64,000 nucleotides of DNA from Bacillus cereus. Its GTDB lineage: Bacteria; Bacillota; Bacilli; Bacillales; Bacillaceae_G. Every line of letters begins with the position of its first letter. The stretch's first letter is position 1. The stretch is taken from the NCBI RefSeq assembly GCF_025917685.1, contig NZ_CP089518.1, positions 2,047,001 through 2,111,000 on the forward strand, given 5' to 3'. Made by a program: the position numbers and the translations under genes. Positions 25,061 through 35,600 of the stretch are shown here, one piece after another. The notes beneath the pieces were generated by a model, which did no database searches, was not told the DNA's origin, and saw only the letters and a program-made list of their open reading frames with translations.

Positions 25061-25086
25061 GTGAGGTGGTATAACTTATGATGAAT
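25061..25086 (+). pseudogene. ssb: orphan 5' end of ssb (SD and first three codons)
   Basis: GAGGTGG (25063-25069) lies 8 nt before ATG ATG AAT (25078-25086), after which the frame breaks into CTT CTC TGT ACA TAA. The remaining ssb frame resumes at 43,450 with ..TGAAT CGA GTT GTA. Joined at TGAAT they give MMNRVVLIGRL, the usual start of small SSB proteins. This is the left half of the target gene of the island. Confidence 0.78.
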
Positions 25087-25088
25087 CT

Positions 25089-25111
25089 TCTCTGTACATA
25101 ACTGTGTAGAA
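25089..25111 (+). repeat. left terminal recombinase-site modules
   Basis: TCTCTGTA (25089-25096) and GTGTAGAA (25104-25111), 7 bp apart. The same two words occur in inverse orientation at the right end, 11 bp apart. Confidence 0.7.
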
Positions 25112-25159
25112 GTAAAAAAATAATAGCTTATAGAGAGTGATTAGGACAGAAATTAAGAA

Positions 25160-25218
25160 ATATATAGGAAGAAACTACACACTATACATTATAAGGTGTG
25201 TAGTTTCTTCCTATATAT
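25160..25218. repeat. 23-bp perfect inverted repeat near the left island end
   Basis: Arms at 25160-25182 and 25196-25218 with a 13-base loop. The inner part is GAAACTACACAC and its complement. There is no T-run after it, so it is not a typical terminator. It may be a recombinase-binding palindrome or an attenuator in the leader of the recombinase operon. Confidence 0.7.
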
Positions 25219-25369
25219 ATCAATTAGAAAGTGAAGAGATTATCCTATCTTACGATATAGAATGGATATTTAGTTTGTGATAATCTGGAAAAAGAATTAA
25301 AAAGTTTGTTTTCTTCGTGGTTTAATAAAATTGTGAGCAGTGTATTAAATATTAGGGGGGATAATAAAC
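25219..25369. other. leader before the recombinase operon
   Basis: No gene is visible in the remaining left-end sequence. It includes the SD TTAGGGGGGATAAT before the first recombinase. AT-rich; no clear -35/-10 pair was found, so readthrough from the ssb promoter may contribute. Confidence 0.4.
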
Positions 25370-26707
25370 ATGAAAAGTTTAGATGAAAGCCTACATTGGA
25401 TGCCTAAAAGTGTATCTTTGCAGAGGAAAATAGCAAATGACATAAAATATGATGAAGTTGTAATGATTTGTATAAAAAATAAGGTGGATGAATTAGTTAT
25501 CCCACATCCCATTACAGACTTTATAAGAAAAGTATATAGGAATAGAGGAGTAGGGTATCATACTCAACTTAAAGCGGCAAGAGTAATATGTAAATTTCTT
25601 AATTTTATCTATAGAAGTATTGGAGATGATACTAAAGGCTATAATGAATTATTAAATCAAGGAATAAGGGGATTAAAACTTAAGCATGGTGGAGACTTTA
25701 TTACACAGCTAACTTATGAAGGAGTTAGTTTCAAACATTCTAGTTATTGTGAGAGTGTACTTACAAAGTTTTATATATATTTAAAAGAAAATGAATTAAT
25801 TGATGAAATTTTTCAAGTAATATATCGAAAAGATGGTGAAAAAGTAGGAGTACCATATTCATTATTTAGTAAATCTGTTTTTGATATTGAGCGCCCTAAT
25901 AAAAAATGGATTAACGAAAAGTTAAGACTTAAGGATTTTGGACCTAATCGATATCGATTAGCTTATGAGTTTATTGAGGAAGCAGAGTCAAGCGATATAG
26001 CATTAGGTGTTTGTTTTCAAATTCTTGCAGGATTGAGATTGGGAGAAGTTGTAAACTTAACAAAAAGTTCTATTTATGAAACGGGTTTTAGAGGGAACGA
26101 TGGAATGTGGTTAATAATTCAAGATAATCAAGAAGAATTGTTTGGACATTTATCTTCTAAGTATGATGTTCAAGTTAAACGTCCTAGAGAAGTTTTTGTT
26201 TTAAATGATCAGAGGCTTTGGGAGATTTATCATAATCATATGGAACGTTTAAAAAAACTTGAAAAAGAATGGGAATATAAAAATAATAAGGCTTTATTCA
26301 TTTCAAACAATGGCTTACCTTTAAGTGGTGCTGGGTACGCTAAGAGATTTCATAGAGTGAAAAAAAGATTTTTAGAAAAGTTAAGAATAAACCGAAGGTA
26401 TGAAGATTTAGAATTCTTAACAAGTTTACCTTGGTCTACACATATAGGCAGGGGGATTTTTACAAACTTCCTTATTGATATAGGTCTTAGTATTGAAGAA
26501 ATTGCTAATTTAAGAGGAGATAAAACATTAACAGCAACTCTAGAATATATTGAAAAGAGAACCTCTTATAACAGAATAAAAGAACATGTAAATATCCTTA
26601 CTAGTGTATATGGAGAAAATAAAGACAATGTAGATATTTTGAAAAGCTCATCTAATACAAGAAAAATTTACGATAGATATATACATAATTGGAGTGGATT
26701 GAAGTAA
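25370..26707 (+). CDS. tyrosine recombinase 1 (TnpA-like)
   Basis: 445 residues. An N-terminal SAM-like core-binding region (about 45-150) precedes the catalytic domain. Visible catalytic residues: Arg223 in ILAGLRLGEVVNL, His358 and Arg361 in STHIGRGIF, and nucleophile Tyr393 in LEYIEKRT. This is a complete set apart from the less conserved Lys and second His. ATG 25370 follows a strong GGGGGGAT SD. The stop overlaps the next ATG (TAATG). By analogy with Tn554 TnpA and RIT elements it acts with the next two proteins in strand exchange. Confidence 0.88.
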   Translation: MKSLDESLHWMPKSVSLQRKIANDIKYDEVVMICIKNKVDELVIPHPITDFIRKVYRNRGVGYHTQLKAARVICKFLNFIYRSIGDDTKGYNELLNQGIRGLKLKHGGDFITQLTYEGVSFKHSSYCESVLTKFYIYLKENELIDEIFQVIYRKDGEKVGVPYSLFSKSVFDIERPNKKWINEKLRLKDFGPNRYRLAYEFIEEAESSDIALGVCFQILAGLRLGEVVNLTKSSIYETGFRGNDGMWLIIQDNQEELFGHLSSKYDVQVKRPREVFVLNDQRLWEIYHNHMERLKKLEKEWEYKNNKALFISNNGLPLSGAGYAKRFHRVKKRFLEKLRINRRYEDLEFLTSLPWSTHIGRGIFTNFLIDIGLSIEEIANLRGDKTLTATLEYIEKRTSYNRIKEHVNILTSVYGENKDNVDILKSSSNTRKIYDRYIHNWSGLK

Positions 26708-29436
26708 TGAATCAAAAATTTGTAAATTTAAATCAGCTGAGTTATAAAATTACTAAACATGGACTAAAATTTCTGGTAGAAAACGGTATTATTAAAGTTG
26801 ATTATAAGGATGATGGGATTTTTGTATGTGAAAAAGATATAAAAAAGCATGAAGAATGGGAAAGAAAATTTAGTAATGAATATTTTACTGTAAGACAATT
26901 ATGGGGATTTTTGGGTGTGAAGACGATAGAAGGGAAAAAATTGACTAATGCATATTATAAAAATCTTAATAAGCTTGCTGAAAAAGGAATTATCGATATT
27001 AGGATATTGAGATATCCGTTAATGACATTGAATGATAAAGATTATCAAAATGTAAATCAATTTATCAGAAAAAGGGAGATAATTGATATTTTACATAAGT
27101 ATGTACCTACAAGTGAATTTTTGAAAATGGTATCTATAGGATACAGTTATGCAAATGATATAGTAAATAAGTTTAATATAGGGAAAATAAAGTTCCTACA
27201 AGGAAAAGAAATGACATTTTACAATAAAAAAGACATAGAATCTTTCTTGAAATATAGGGAGAAGACAGTTGGAGATAAGATACGACTAAATGTTTCTGAT
27301 GAGAGTCTATTAATTAAAGAAGATGTGTGTAGAATGTTAAATTTAAATAGTTTTAACTATAAGAAGTTTATAAACGAAGGGATATTACAAATTCAGGAAA
27401 AGATTGGGAGGAATATTTTCTTCACAAAAGATAAAGTAATAGTCCTAAAAAACCAAATAGAAAAAATGGATAAGAAACTTAGAACAGAATATTATACAAG
27501 ACATGAAGTAGTTCAAGAATATGGAATGAATGTAGATGCAATAAGGGAAGGGATAGAGAAAATTGAAGTTCCCTTATTAGTTAGGGGAATTTCAAGATAT
27601 CTTTATAATAGATGTTTATATTTAAAGAAAGATATTATTAAGGAATACAATCGCAGAAGTGAAAAAATAAATATTTATTTAGATAAAAGGAGTTTATCTG
27701 CCAATGTATTATATAGATTAGGTGTTGAAGGGATTGAATTTTCTGAACGATGTAAGGAGACAAAGTTACTATGGTTTGAATTTTTAAATTCTAAATCAGT
27801 TTTATACTCTGGCCAAAATAATGCGTCCAAAGCTGCAAGGGTGTTAGAGTATTTTTCAGCTACTAAGTTTTTGAGTCAACGACTTACCGAAAAAGAAATT
27901 TTTATGTGTTCTTCTAAAGAACTAAATTTAATGTTTTTTAATAAAAATACTGGTATCTATATACAAAAACCGATATATGTTTTTTTGAAAGAATTGGATA
28001 AGAGTGAGGAGGGGATTTTTAATAATAACAATTTTAGGTTAAGCGAAATAAATAGTCCATATAAGATAACTAGCAAGAAAAAAAGATCAAATGATATATA
28101 CTCACCTGAAGAGTTTAAAAAATTTTTTGATTATATTTCTAACCTTGATTTTCATAAAGAGAGAGCAATTAGAAGCGTGAAGGAAGTTATCAATAAATCT
28201 GTAACTAATGACTCAAGGAGAAATTTTTATAATCAGTATGATTCGGTTTGGCTGTATATGTTAATACACTTAAATAATGCTTGGAGACACTGGGATTGTA
28301 CAGAAATTCCAAGAATAAATTTTGAAGGAACTAGTATAGTAGGTACCATAGATTGGCTCGAAAATAACCAGATATCAATAGAGGATGCTAAAACAATTGT
28401 AAGGAAATTGCAAATTAAAAATTTGAAACATTCAAAAACTGGGTCGACACGTTATTTTTATTGCTCTGAACAACTAATACTACCAGTTGCCTATGCAATA
28501 GTATTATGTGAAATACGGAGCCGTGAGCTAAATCCTTTGAGCGAATCTTTAATAGATTTTCGTTCAAAGAATCGAGTGGTTACTAGTTATCCATATAATA
28601 GTTTTTTTAGTGATTTTTTAGAAGCGAACCTTAAATTTTCATCACTGAAAATGAATAGGACTTTTATAACATTTTCTTTTAATATAATTAATAAATATAA
28701 AGGTTCCGCACATGAACTTGAAGTATTAAAATTTATTAGAAATCATAAATCGATTGAAACTACAAATATTTATATACACATGAGTCAATTAGATATTGAT
28801 TTTTTAAGTAAACAAATGTTTTCTAGAGATTATTTTGGTTTTATAGCAGATGGTTTTGCAGATATTTTATTTGGATCAACACAAGATATTTCTGAGAGGA
28901 CCCAGCAAATTAATGTAATATACGAGAAAATTGGAAAGGATTTAAAGTTAGAGGGGCTAGCAGATACCTTATTATATTTGTCAAAGAAAGAAGATATAGT
29001 AAGAGATCTCATTTACGGATTAGATGAAGAGAATATCCACAAGATGAATAATATGTTAAACATTGGTGGTATGCATTCTAAAACAATGCACACCCAATGT
29101 TTATTGTCGTCAGAAGATTGTGTGTATCCTAATATAGACAATTGTATAGGTTGTCCTTTTGCAATATATAATTTTTATGCACTTTCAGCAATAACTGAAA
29201 GAATACTTAAACATATAGTAACTTTAGTTGAAGGTGAAGGCCTTGCTAAATATAAAGGAGATAATGAGAGAAATGCGATCCTGTTTATAAAAGATTTAAA
29301 ATTATTTAAGGAGGCTGAAAAAAAATTTGGCCCTTGTATTTATGAATTTTTTAACATGAGCCAGAAGAAATTTGAAAATATATTATTAAAATTACCTTCT
29401 CTTACTAGGTACCTTCCGGAAGAGAGAGAGGTGTAA
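26707..29436 (+). CDS. large tyrosine recombinase-like protein 2 (TnpB-like)
   Basis: 909 residues from ATG 26707 (TAATG coupling); a TTG at 26689 is in frame but weaker. The first 430 residues contain several helix-turn-helix-like segments (SEFLKMVSIGYSYANDIV) not usual in Tn554 TnpB, which is about 630 residues. The recombinase-like region (about 470-710) has Arg in NNAWRHWDCTEIP and a late box RNHKSIETTNIYIH with the probable Tyr; the HxxR box is degenerate (MNRTFITF). The C-terminus has a Cys cluster (CLLSSEDCV, NCIGCPF) that may bind zinc. Activity is uncertain. Confidence 0.78.
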   Translation: MNQKFVNLNQLSYKITKHGLKFLVENGIIKVDYKDDGIFVCEKDIKKHEEWERKFSNEYFTVRQLWGFLGVKTIEGKKLTNAYYKNLNKLAEKGIIDIRILRYPLMTLNDKDYQNVNQFIRKREIIDILHKYVPTSEFLKMVSIGYSYANDIVNKFNIGKIKFLQGKEMTFYNKKDIESFLKYREKTVGDKIRLNVSDESLLIKEDVCRMLNLNSFNYKKFINEGILQIQEKIGRNIFFTKDKVIVLKNQIEKMDKKLRTEYYTRHEVVQEYGMNVDAIREGIEKIEVPLLVRGISRYLYNRCLYLKKDIIKEYNRRSEKINIYLDKRSLSANVLYRLGVEGIEFSERCKETKLLWFEFLNSKSVLYSGQNNASKAARVLEYFSATKFLSQRLTEKEIFMCSSKELNLMFFNKNTGIYIQKPIYVFLKELDKSEEGIFNNNNFRLSEINSPYKITSKKKRSNDIYSPEEFKKFFDYISNLDFHKERAIRSVKEVINKSVTNDSRRNFYNQYDSVWLYMLIHLNNAWRHWDCTEIPRINFEGTSIVGTIDWLENNQISIEDAKTIVRKLQIKNLKHSKTGSTRYFYCSEQLILPVAYAIVLCEIRSRELNPLSESLIDFRSKNRVVTSYPYNSFFSDFLEANLKFSSLKMNRTFITFSFNIINKYKGSAHELEVLKFIRNHKSIETTNIYIHMSQLDIDFLSKQMFSRDYFGFIADGFADILFGSTQDISERTQQINVIYEKIGKDLKLEGLADTLLYLSKKEDIVRDLIYGLDEENIHKMNNMLNIGGMHSKTMHTQCLLSSEDCVYPNIDNCIGCPFAIYNFYALSAITERILKHIVTLVEGEGLAKYKGDNERNAILFIKDLKLFKEAEKKFGPCIYEFFNMSQKKFENILLKLPSLTRYLPEEREV

Positions 29437-29438
29437 AA

Positions 29439-31190
29439 ATGGGAGAAGTAGCTAGATTTAAAGGGAATTTTGAGATTTCAGAACTAAATGATGATGTGTT
29501 TGATTTGGATTTAAGTATAGAACTTGCTATTGAAAACTTACAAAGGGTAGAAATGAATGAGTTTTCTAAAATTAATTTTCACAATAATTTATGGCAACTA
29601 TATGATGAAGAGAAAGATAGTATGCTATATTTTAGATTCAATAGATTGGAAGAGGAATTGCAAGATGAGCATTTTGATCGGGTAGAGAAAGTAATAGTAG
29701 TAATGAAATGTTGGGTAGCTAGTTTGTTAGTTCAATATCATTTTAGTACTGTACATGCAAATTTTAATTATACAATTGATGAACTAATAGTCACAAAATG
29801 TTTCGAAATACACTTGTTAGATGATTTTATTGAAAGGACTATTTCAAAAGGTGAGAGAACGAAGTCAATATTAGCCACAGCTTTACTAAACTTCTTTAAT
29901 TATTATGATAATTTTAATGGAGTATCAGAATATTTGAATTTTATATCAACCATTCCAGCTTCAAAGCCAAAAACAAGGACTATTCCTACGGTAAAGGATT
30001 GCCTTAAATTCGCTTGGATTTTAAATGATTTCTTTACAAGGACTGATCATAAAGATTGGAAGTATATTTATTTTTATCCAATACGTATTTGGTGGCACTT
30101 AACTACAATTATTCCAATAAGAATTGGAGAATTTCTTCTTCTGAAAAGAGAATGTATAAGAGCAGAGGGAGATAAGTACTATCTTTATTTGTCGAGAATT
30201 AAAAATAAGAAACATGTAGGTAAGGAAAGAGAGCTTGAAAGGATAGAAATATCTTTTGAATTTTATAACATGATAAAAGAATATGTGGAATTGACTGAAC
30301 AATATGGGTATTCTAAAACATTATTGTCTTATCGAGCTCATAAAGAAATATCATTGACCAACAGGTTAGATTATTCAAAAACGAAACGGAATCCTAATAT
30401 TTTTACGAGTCATTCTTTTCAGAGGATTTTAAATGATTTTTATGATAATATCATTTCGTCTTCACCATATAATTTCACCATTAGAGCACTAGGAGAGGAC
30501 TCAGAACATGAGATTAGAAGAAGTAGACAGAATGGTATAGTTTTTGATTTCGAGCGTCGTTTAAGGCCAAATGATACGAGACATATAGCCTTTTTATCAT
30601 TAATGATACAAGGATTTCATCCAGTGGAAATTGCAAGATTAGGGGGACATGACACTGTATACGCCCAGCGACATTATCAACAGCATGAATTTTTTTTAAC
30701 AGACTCAGGTATATCTAAGTTAATTAAAATGTTTAGTTTTACTGGGGAATTTTTAAAAGGATATAATTCCAATGGGAATTATATGAAAAACACTTTAAAC
30801 ATAGGGAAAAAGTTTAGAGAGGAATTTATTTTTTCACCAGCTAAAACTTTTAAATATGAGTGGGATAAACTGGATGTTGGAAATTGTACGGCTCTAGTTA
30901 AGGATTGTCATACGCAATGTTTTCAATGTGAATATTGGAGAATAGAATATGATGAGTTTATAGAAAAGAGAGAAAAGATTGAGAAGTGGATGTTAGAAAG
31001 TCGTGAGGAGGTAATGGCTTTATATAAAACTTTATTTAATTTACATTTAAAGTTAGTTAACAAAACAATAAGTAAGATTAATCCGAATTTAACGAAAAAT
31101 TTAGCTATACAATCAAAGAAACTTACCGCATTAATTGAAACACTTGATAAGTTTAAAGAGAAATATGAAGGATGGTTGGAAGATGAGTAA
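29439..31190 (+). CDS. tyrosine recombinase 3
   Basis: 583 residues, starting 2 nt after the previous stop with GAGAGGTG SD. Catalytic features: Arg in TIIPIRIGEFLLL (about 225), an Arg-His box in RPNDTRHIAFLSLMIQG, LGGHDTVYAQRHYQQH with the later His and the probable nucleophile Tyr. The first His of HxxR is replaced by Asn. A C-terminal CxxC-like set (CTALVKDCHTQCFQCEYW) is followed by coiled coil. It completes the recombinase trio and overlaps the accessory gene by 8 nt. Confidence 0.85.
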   Translation: MGEVARFKGNFEISELNDDVFDLDLSIELAIENLQRVEMNEFSKINFHNNLWQLYDEEKDSMLYFRFNRLEEELQDEHFDRVEKVIVVMKCWVASLLVQYHFSTVHANFNYTIDELIVTKCFEIHLLDDFIERTISKGERTKSILATALLNFFNYYDNFNGVSEYLNFISTIPASKPKTRTIPTVKDCLKFAWILNDFFTRTDHKDWKYIYFYPIRIWWHLTTIIPIRIGEFLLLKRECIRAEGDKYYLYLSRIKNKKHVGKERELERIEISFEFYNMIKEYVELTEQYGYSKTLLSYRAHKEISLTNRLDYSKTKRNPNIFTSHSFQRILNDFYDNIISSSPYNFTIRALGEDSEHEIRRSRQNGIVFDFERRLRPNDTRHIAFLSLMIQGFHPVEIARLGGHDTVYAQRHYQQHEFFLTDSGISKLIKMFSFTGEFLKGYNSNGNYMKNTLNIGKKFREEFIFSPAKTFKYEWDKLDVGNCTALVKDCHTQCFQCEYWRIEYDEFIEKREKIEKWMLESREEVMALYKTLFNLHLKLVNKTISKINPNLTKNLAIQSKKLTALIETLDKFKEKYEGWLEDE

Positions 31191-31899
31191 GGTTGGGAGA
31201 AAAAAGAAGGAATATCCAGAGGATAAAATCAAAGAAATTATTCTTAAGTTTGCAAAAGATAAAGGAATAAGATCAGAGATTCCTAAAAGAACATTGAGTA
31301 AGTATGCAAAAGAACTTTTTAGAAAAGGAAAAATTACTTGGCTTGATGAGGAGATATCAGATAACTATTGGGTTCGAACCGAGAGAAGGGGGTTTCAGTT
31401 AATTGAGGAATATAATACTATAGTTCATAAATCTTTAGCACAAAATAGATATAATACAGTACAATTGCCTAGAATAGAGGAAATTATAAAGTTGCATTCC
31501 AATAATTTGAAGCGGTTACAGCAAGAACTTCTCCCTTATGAAAAGGAATTATATATAATTCAGAAGGAAAAAAACACATTGCGAGATGAAATGAATCAGT
31601 TAAAAAAAATAATGAATGAGAAAGAAATATATATAGCAAATTTAGAGAAGAGAATTAAATTGCAGCAGGAAACAATCTTTAAACTATTTCATTATGGTTC
31701 TGTTAAAAATCCTAAACTTAGAAATTTAATGGAGATGGGGGAAGAGGTAAATTCTATAGTACAGGATGCGTTACAAAATATTTTTAACTTAAATGCAGAT
31801 AAATTTTTAAATTATGATATGAATGAGGAAGGAAGAATCACAAATATGGAGAAGATGCAATCAAAGCTTTCGCTTTTAGATGATTTTAAAAAGTTATAA
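31183..31899 (+). CDS. recombinase accessory protein (TnpC-like, coiled coil)
   Basis: 238 residues from ATG 31183, inside the end of the third recombinase and after GAAGGATGG; the frame extends further upstream without an SD. The basic N-terminus (SKVGRKKKEYPEDKIKEII) leads to a probable winged-helix region (KRTLSKYAKELFRKGKITW) and a long coiled coil (about 105-175, RLQQELLPYEKELYIIQKEK). Tn554 TnpC is smaller (about 125 residues) and also non-catalytic, affecting orientation and efficiency of insertion. Equivalence is by position. Confidence 0.7.
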   Translation: MSKVGRKKKEYPEDKIKEIILKFAKDKGIRSEIPKRTLSKYAKELFRKGKITWLDEEISDNYWVRTERRGFQLIEEYNTIVHKSLAQNRYNTVQLPRIEEIIKLHSNNLKRLQQELLPYEKELYIIQKEKNTLRDEMNQLKKIMNEKEIYIANLEKRIKLQQETIFKLFHYGSVKNPKLRNLMEMGEEVNSIVQDALQNIFNLNADKFLNYDMNEEGRITNMEKMQSKLSLLDDFKKL

Positions 31900-31966
31900 A
31901 CAGAAAGAACTGTACCTTACAAACTGTACAGTTAAAAAAAGAGCTTTAAAAATTAGGGACTTAAAA

Positions 31967-31999
31967 AATAGTTCCGGTATTATATCGGAGCTATTTTTC
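31967..31999 (+). terminator. terminator of the recombinase operon
   Basis: AATAGTTCCG and CGGAGCTATT pair (one G.U) around an 8-base loop, then TTTTCGAG. A 74-codon frame running through it (31880-32104) is therefore rejected. Confidence 0.7.
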
Positions 32000-32635
32000 G
32001 AGTTTCTATCGATAACGATTATAATTATAATTTTACATATAATCCTCCGTTACTTGTTGAAGAGATTGGAATGTTTGACAACACGTAGATTAAAAAATAA
32101 TTAAATAGAATTAATTGTCCCATCCGATTATTGACTTATGAAGGAAGATATATATAGGAGCATTATATCACACGTACTTAAGCCGCTAGGAATGTGTATG
32201 GATTTTCAGATTTTTTATATAGTAATATTGACAATGACCTAGAGGGTTATAAGAAACTAAGGATCGAATGCTTGAAAGGGGAGCAATAAGTAATTATAAG
32301 ATAAGAGAATTAAATAAATTAGGTATAAACTCTAAAAAAATTATCAAAATAGCTATAGAAAATATGTCTAATCTTTTAACAGATGAATTTTGAGGATTGA
32401 AATAAAAGAGAATACTGGTGTGAAAACTATAAAAGGTAAGAATTTAGGACCAAAGAAGAAATCTCTCTTGGGTTGTTTGCAAAATTAATATTTATAATTT
32501 TATGTTTTTCACAAAATACTTTTGAATCAAATCCATTATAATGGATGTAGTTGGTAATATGTGATAATTATGTATACATCTAATATGAAAAGGTTAATTT
32601 ATTCATGAAATTTTGAGTGAGAAGGAGTTTTTTTA
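32000..32635. other. AT-rich spacer between recombinases and cargo
   Basis: No full gene. A 41-codon frame (32268-32393, starting MLERGAISNYKIREL) could be a gene remnant. A -10-like TATAAT lies near 32535-32542. The SD GAGAAGGAG lies just before the large NTPase gene. Confidence 0.4.
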
Positions 32636-35600
32636 ATGAGTAGACTTCAATCTATAGAAAATGGTTTGATTGAAATTAATGAGACAGTATTTCAGGAGCT
32701 TTGTGATGGTTATCTTGCGATGCGTAACGAAAATTATACAGCTTTTTCTAGAACGGGAAGTCAGAGTGGGAAACAGAAAACTAGAAAAGGGACGCCTGAT
32801 TCATTCTTTTTATTGTCAAATGGAAAGTATATATTTGTTGAATATTCCACTAATATTACTTCAGGGGTAAAAAAATTGGGGGAGGATATCCAAAAATGTC
32901 TCGATGAAGAAAAAACTGGAGTCCCCATTTCAGATATAGCAGAAATAATTTTATGTATTAATTTTAATTTGAAGGCATCAGAAATACAGGAATTAAAAGA
33001 ATTATTGTCTAAAACAAAAATTATATTAACAATGGTAACGTTGAATTCATTGGCTATAGAATTACATTTAAACCATAGAGATTTAGCTAATCAATATTTG
33101 GGATTGCCATTAGATACAGGACAAATTGTATCAATTGGAAGATTTATTGAGGAATATAATAGAGCTTCAAATCGGATATCGACCCCATTGGACAATAAAT
33201 TTCTACATCGTGAAAATGAAGTTAGTGCTCTAAAAAGTGCTCTAGCTGATTTGGATTTTATAATATTAACAGGTGCTCCAGGTGTAGGAAAAACCAAACT
33301 AGCGATTGAGACTATAAAAGAATTTGTAAAAGAGAATAAAACGTTTAATGCATTTTGTGTTTCTTACAAAAATCACACTTTACTTGAGGACTTGTTCCAT
33401 CATTTAAAGGAGGATAAAGATTATATTTTATTTGTTGATGATGCTAACCGAATAGATAGTTTTGATCAAATTAAAGGATTTTATCGTAGTTCAAGGAAAG
33501 GAAAGCTTAAAATTGTTATTACAGTAAGGGATTATGCTTTACAAGAAATAGATAGAAGGTGCAATGAATTTTTGCCGCAACATATTAATGTTCCAAAACT
33601 TAATGATGAACAAATTATTGATATAATAAAGGCTGATTCATTTGAAATATTAAACTCAGATTATCAACGAGAGATAGTTAGAATTGCAGATGGTAATCCA
33701 AGGTTAGCTATAATGGCGGCATTGTTGGCAAAACAAGAGCAAAATTTGGAGATTTTATCTGATGCGTCAGATCTTTTTGAAATTTATTTTTCAACCTTTA
33801 TTCAAGATCAAGCAGAATTTGTAAATGATTTACATATTCGGTGTTTAGGACTTATTGCATTCTTTTATACAATCCCATATAAGGATAAAGAATTAGTAAC
33901 AAATATATTGAGTGATTTCGAAATTAATTATTATGATTTTATTGATGCAATAGATAAGCTTGATAAATGGGAATTAATTGAAATTCAATTTGAACATGTG
34001 AAAATTCCTGAGCAAAACTTGTCAACATATTTCTTCTATCGATCTTTTATTAAGGATAATTTACTTTCATTTGGGATTTTGTTGAAAAAATATTTTGATG
34101 CAAATGAGGATCGATTTAGGGAATGTATTATTTCAGCAAACAATACATTTGGTCCTAAAAATGTAATGACTAAATTGAAATCAGAATTAATAGAAAACTG
34201 GAATACTATAAAATCTGATGAAAAGAAAGCATATAAGTTCCTATCAATCTTTTGGATCTATTTGGAAAACCAATCTTTAGAGTTTGTCTATGATAAAATT
34301 GCTGATTTACCAGTAGTAGGTGTTGAAGAGTATAAAGTAGAGTATAAAAATAATGCATTTTCTTACAATAGGAATGAAATCATTGAGTTGTTAGGCGAGT
34401 TTTTTAGACCAATTTCAAGTTTTAAAGATGCTATAGAGTTAGCTTTTGAATTTACTAGAAAATACCCACAACATTTACCAGAGCTGATTCATAAAATTAG
34501 AGAAGTACTTACATTTGATAGAGATGATGAAATAACGGGGTATTATAGGCAAGAAGTACTATTTGATTTATTACTTAGAGGTTTAAATGAAGGGGATCAA
34601 CTCTATTCGACTGCATTTTATGAGTTAGCGAAGACTTTTTTAGAATTTCAATTCCACCATAGTAAAGGAGGTAGAAATTATACTGTCTATTGGTACGATT
34701 ATCAATTAAGAAGTATAAAACCAATACAAGAGTTCCGAGCAAAGATTTGGCATGCTTTGGATACTCATTTTACATCTAATCCTAATAAAACATTTGAAGT
34801 ACTCCAGAGCTACTTAGATAACTATAAAACAGTTAAAGAGATTATGGAGTTTGATATTCCTTTTATTTTAGGGATTATTGATAAGTATTTTACTAATGAG
34901 TCCTTTGACAACTGCCGTTATGTACAAGACTATATAAGACAGTGTAAGCGAAATTCAGTATTAAATCCTATTTTTCCTAGCCTTATTGAAAAATTTACAA
35001 ATTCAACATATGAAAGGTTTTTAAAAATAGATTGGAATAGATTACGTGATAAAGAAGTGTATCAATTTGAGGATTGGAAGGAGTATGAAAGATTAAAAGA
35101 AGCGGAGATAAGGTCTTCATTTACATTCCATTCTAAAGAGGAAATAAAAATATTTTATGATGATTTTGTGTATCTTAAAGACAAAATTAGGGATAATTGG
35201 TCTCATAATAAAGTAATGGATATTGTTATTGAAGAAAATTGTCTTAATAATTTTGAACTAGGAATGCATATTTTACAATTGATCATTAAAGAAAACAATA
35301 TAATAAATTATATTCCAAGAGCAGTTTTTTATAATCAACTTAACACTCAGGAACGAGTGAATCAAATTTGGGGTTTAATGCTAGATGAGTCATTTCAGCA
35401 TAAGATACAATGGGAATTTGCTTTCTTTGAAAATATTCATGACTCTTTAATAAATCAAGAAATTCAAAAAGCAATTATGAATTCAATAAGTGCAACGGAA
35501 GAAAATGTTACAATCTATTTTGACGGACTAGAGAAGTTTCTAAAAATCCAGCCAAATCTATTTGAAGAAATGCTTAAAACTATTGTTGAAAAAAATTCTA

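Noticed and set aside
31880..32104. 74-codon frame after the recombinase operon
   Set aside because: It starts inside the accessory gene, crosses the terminator at 31967-31999 and has no SD.
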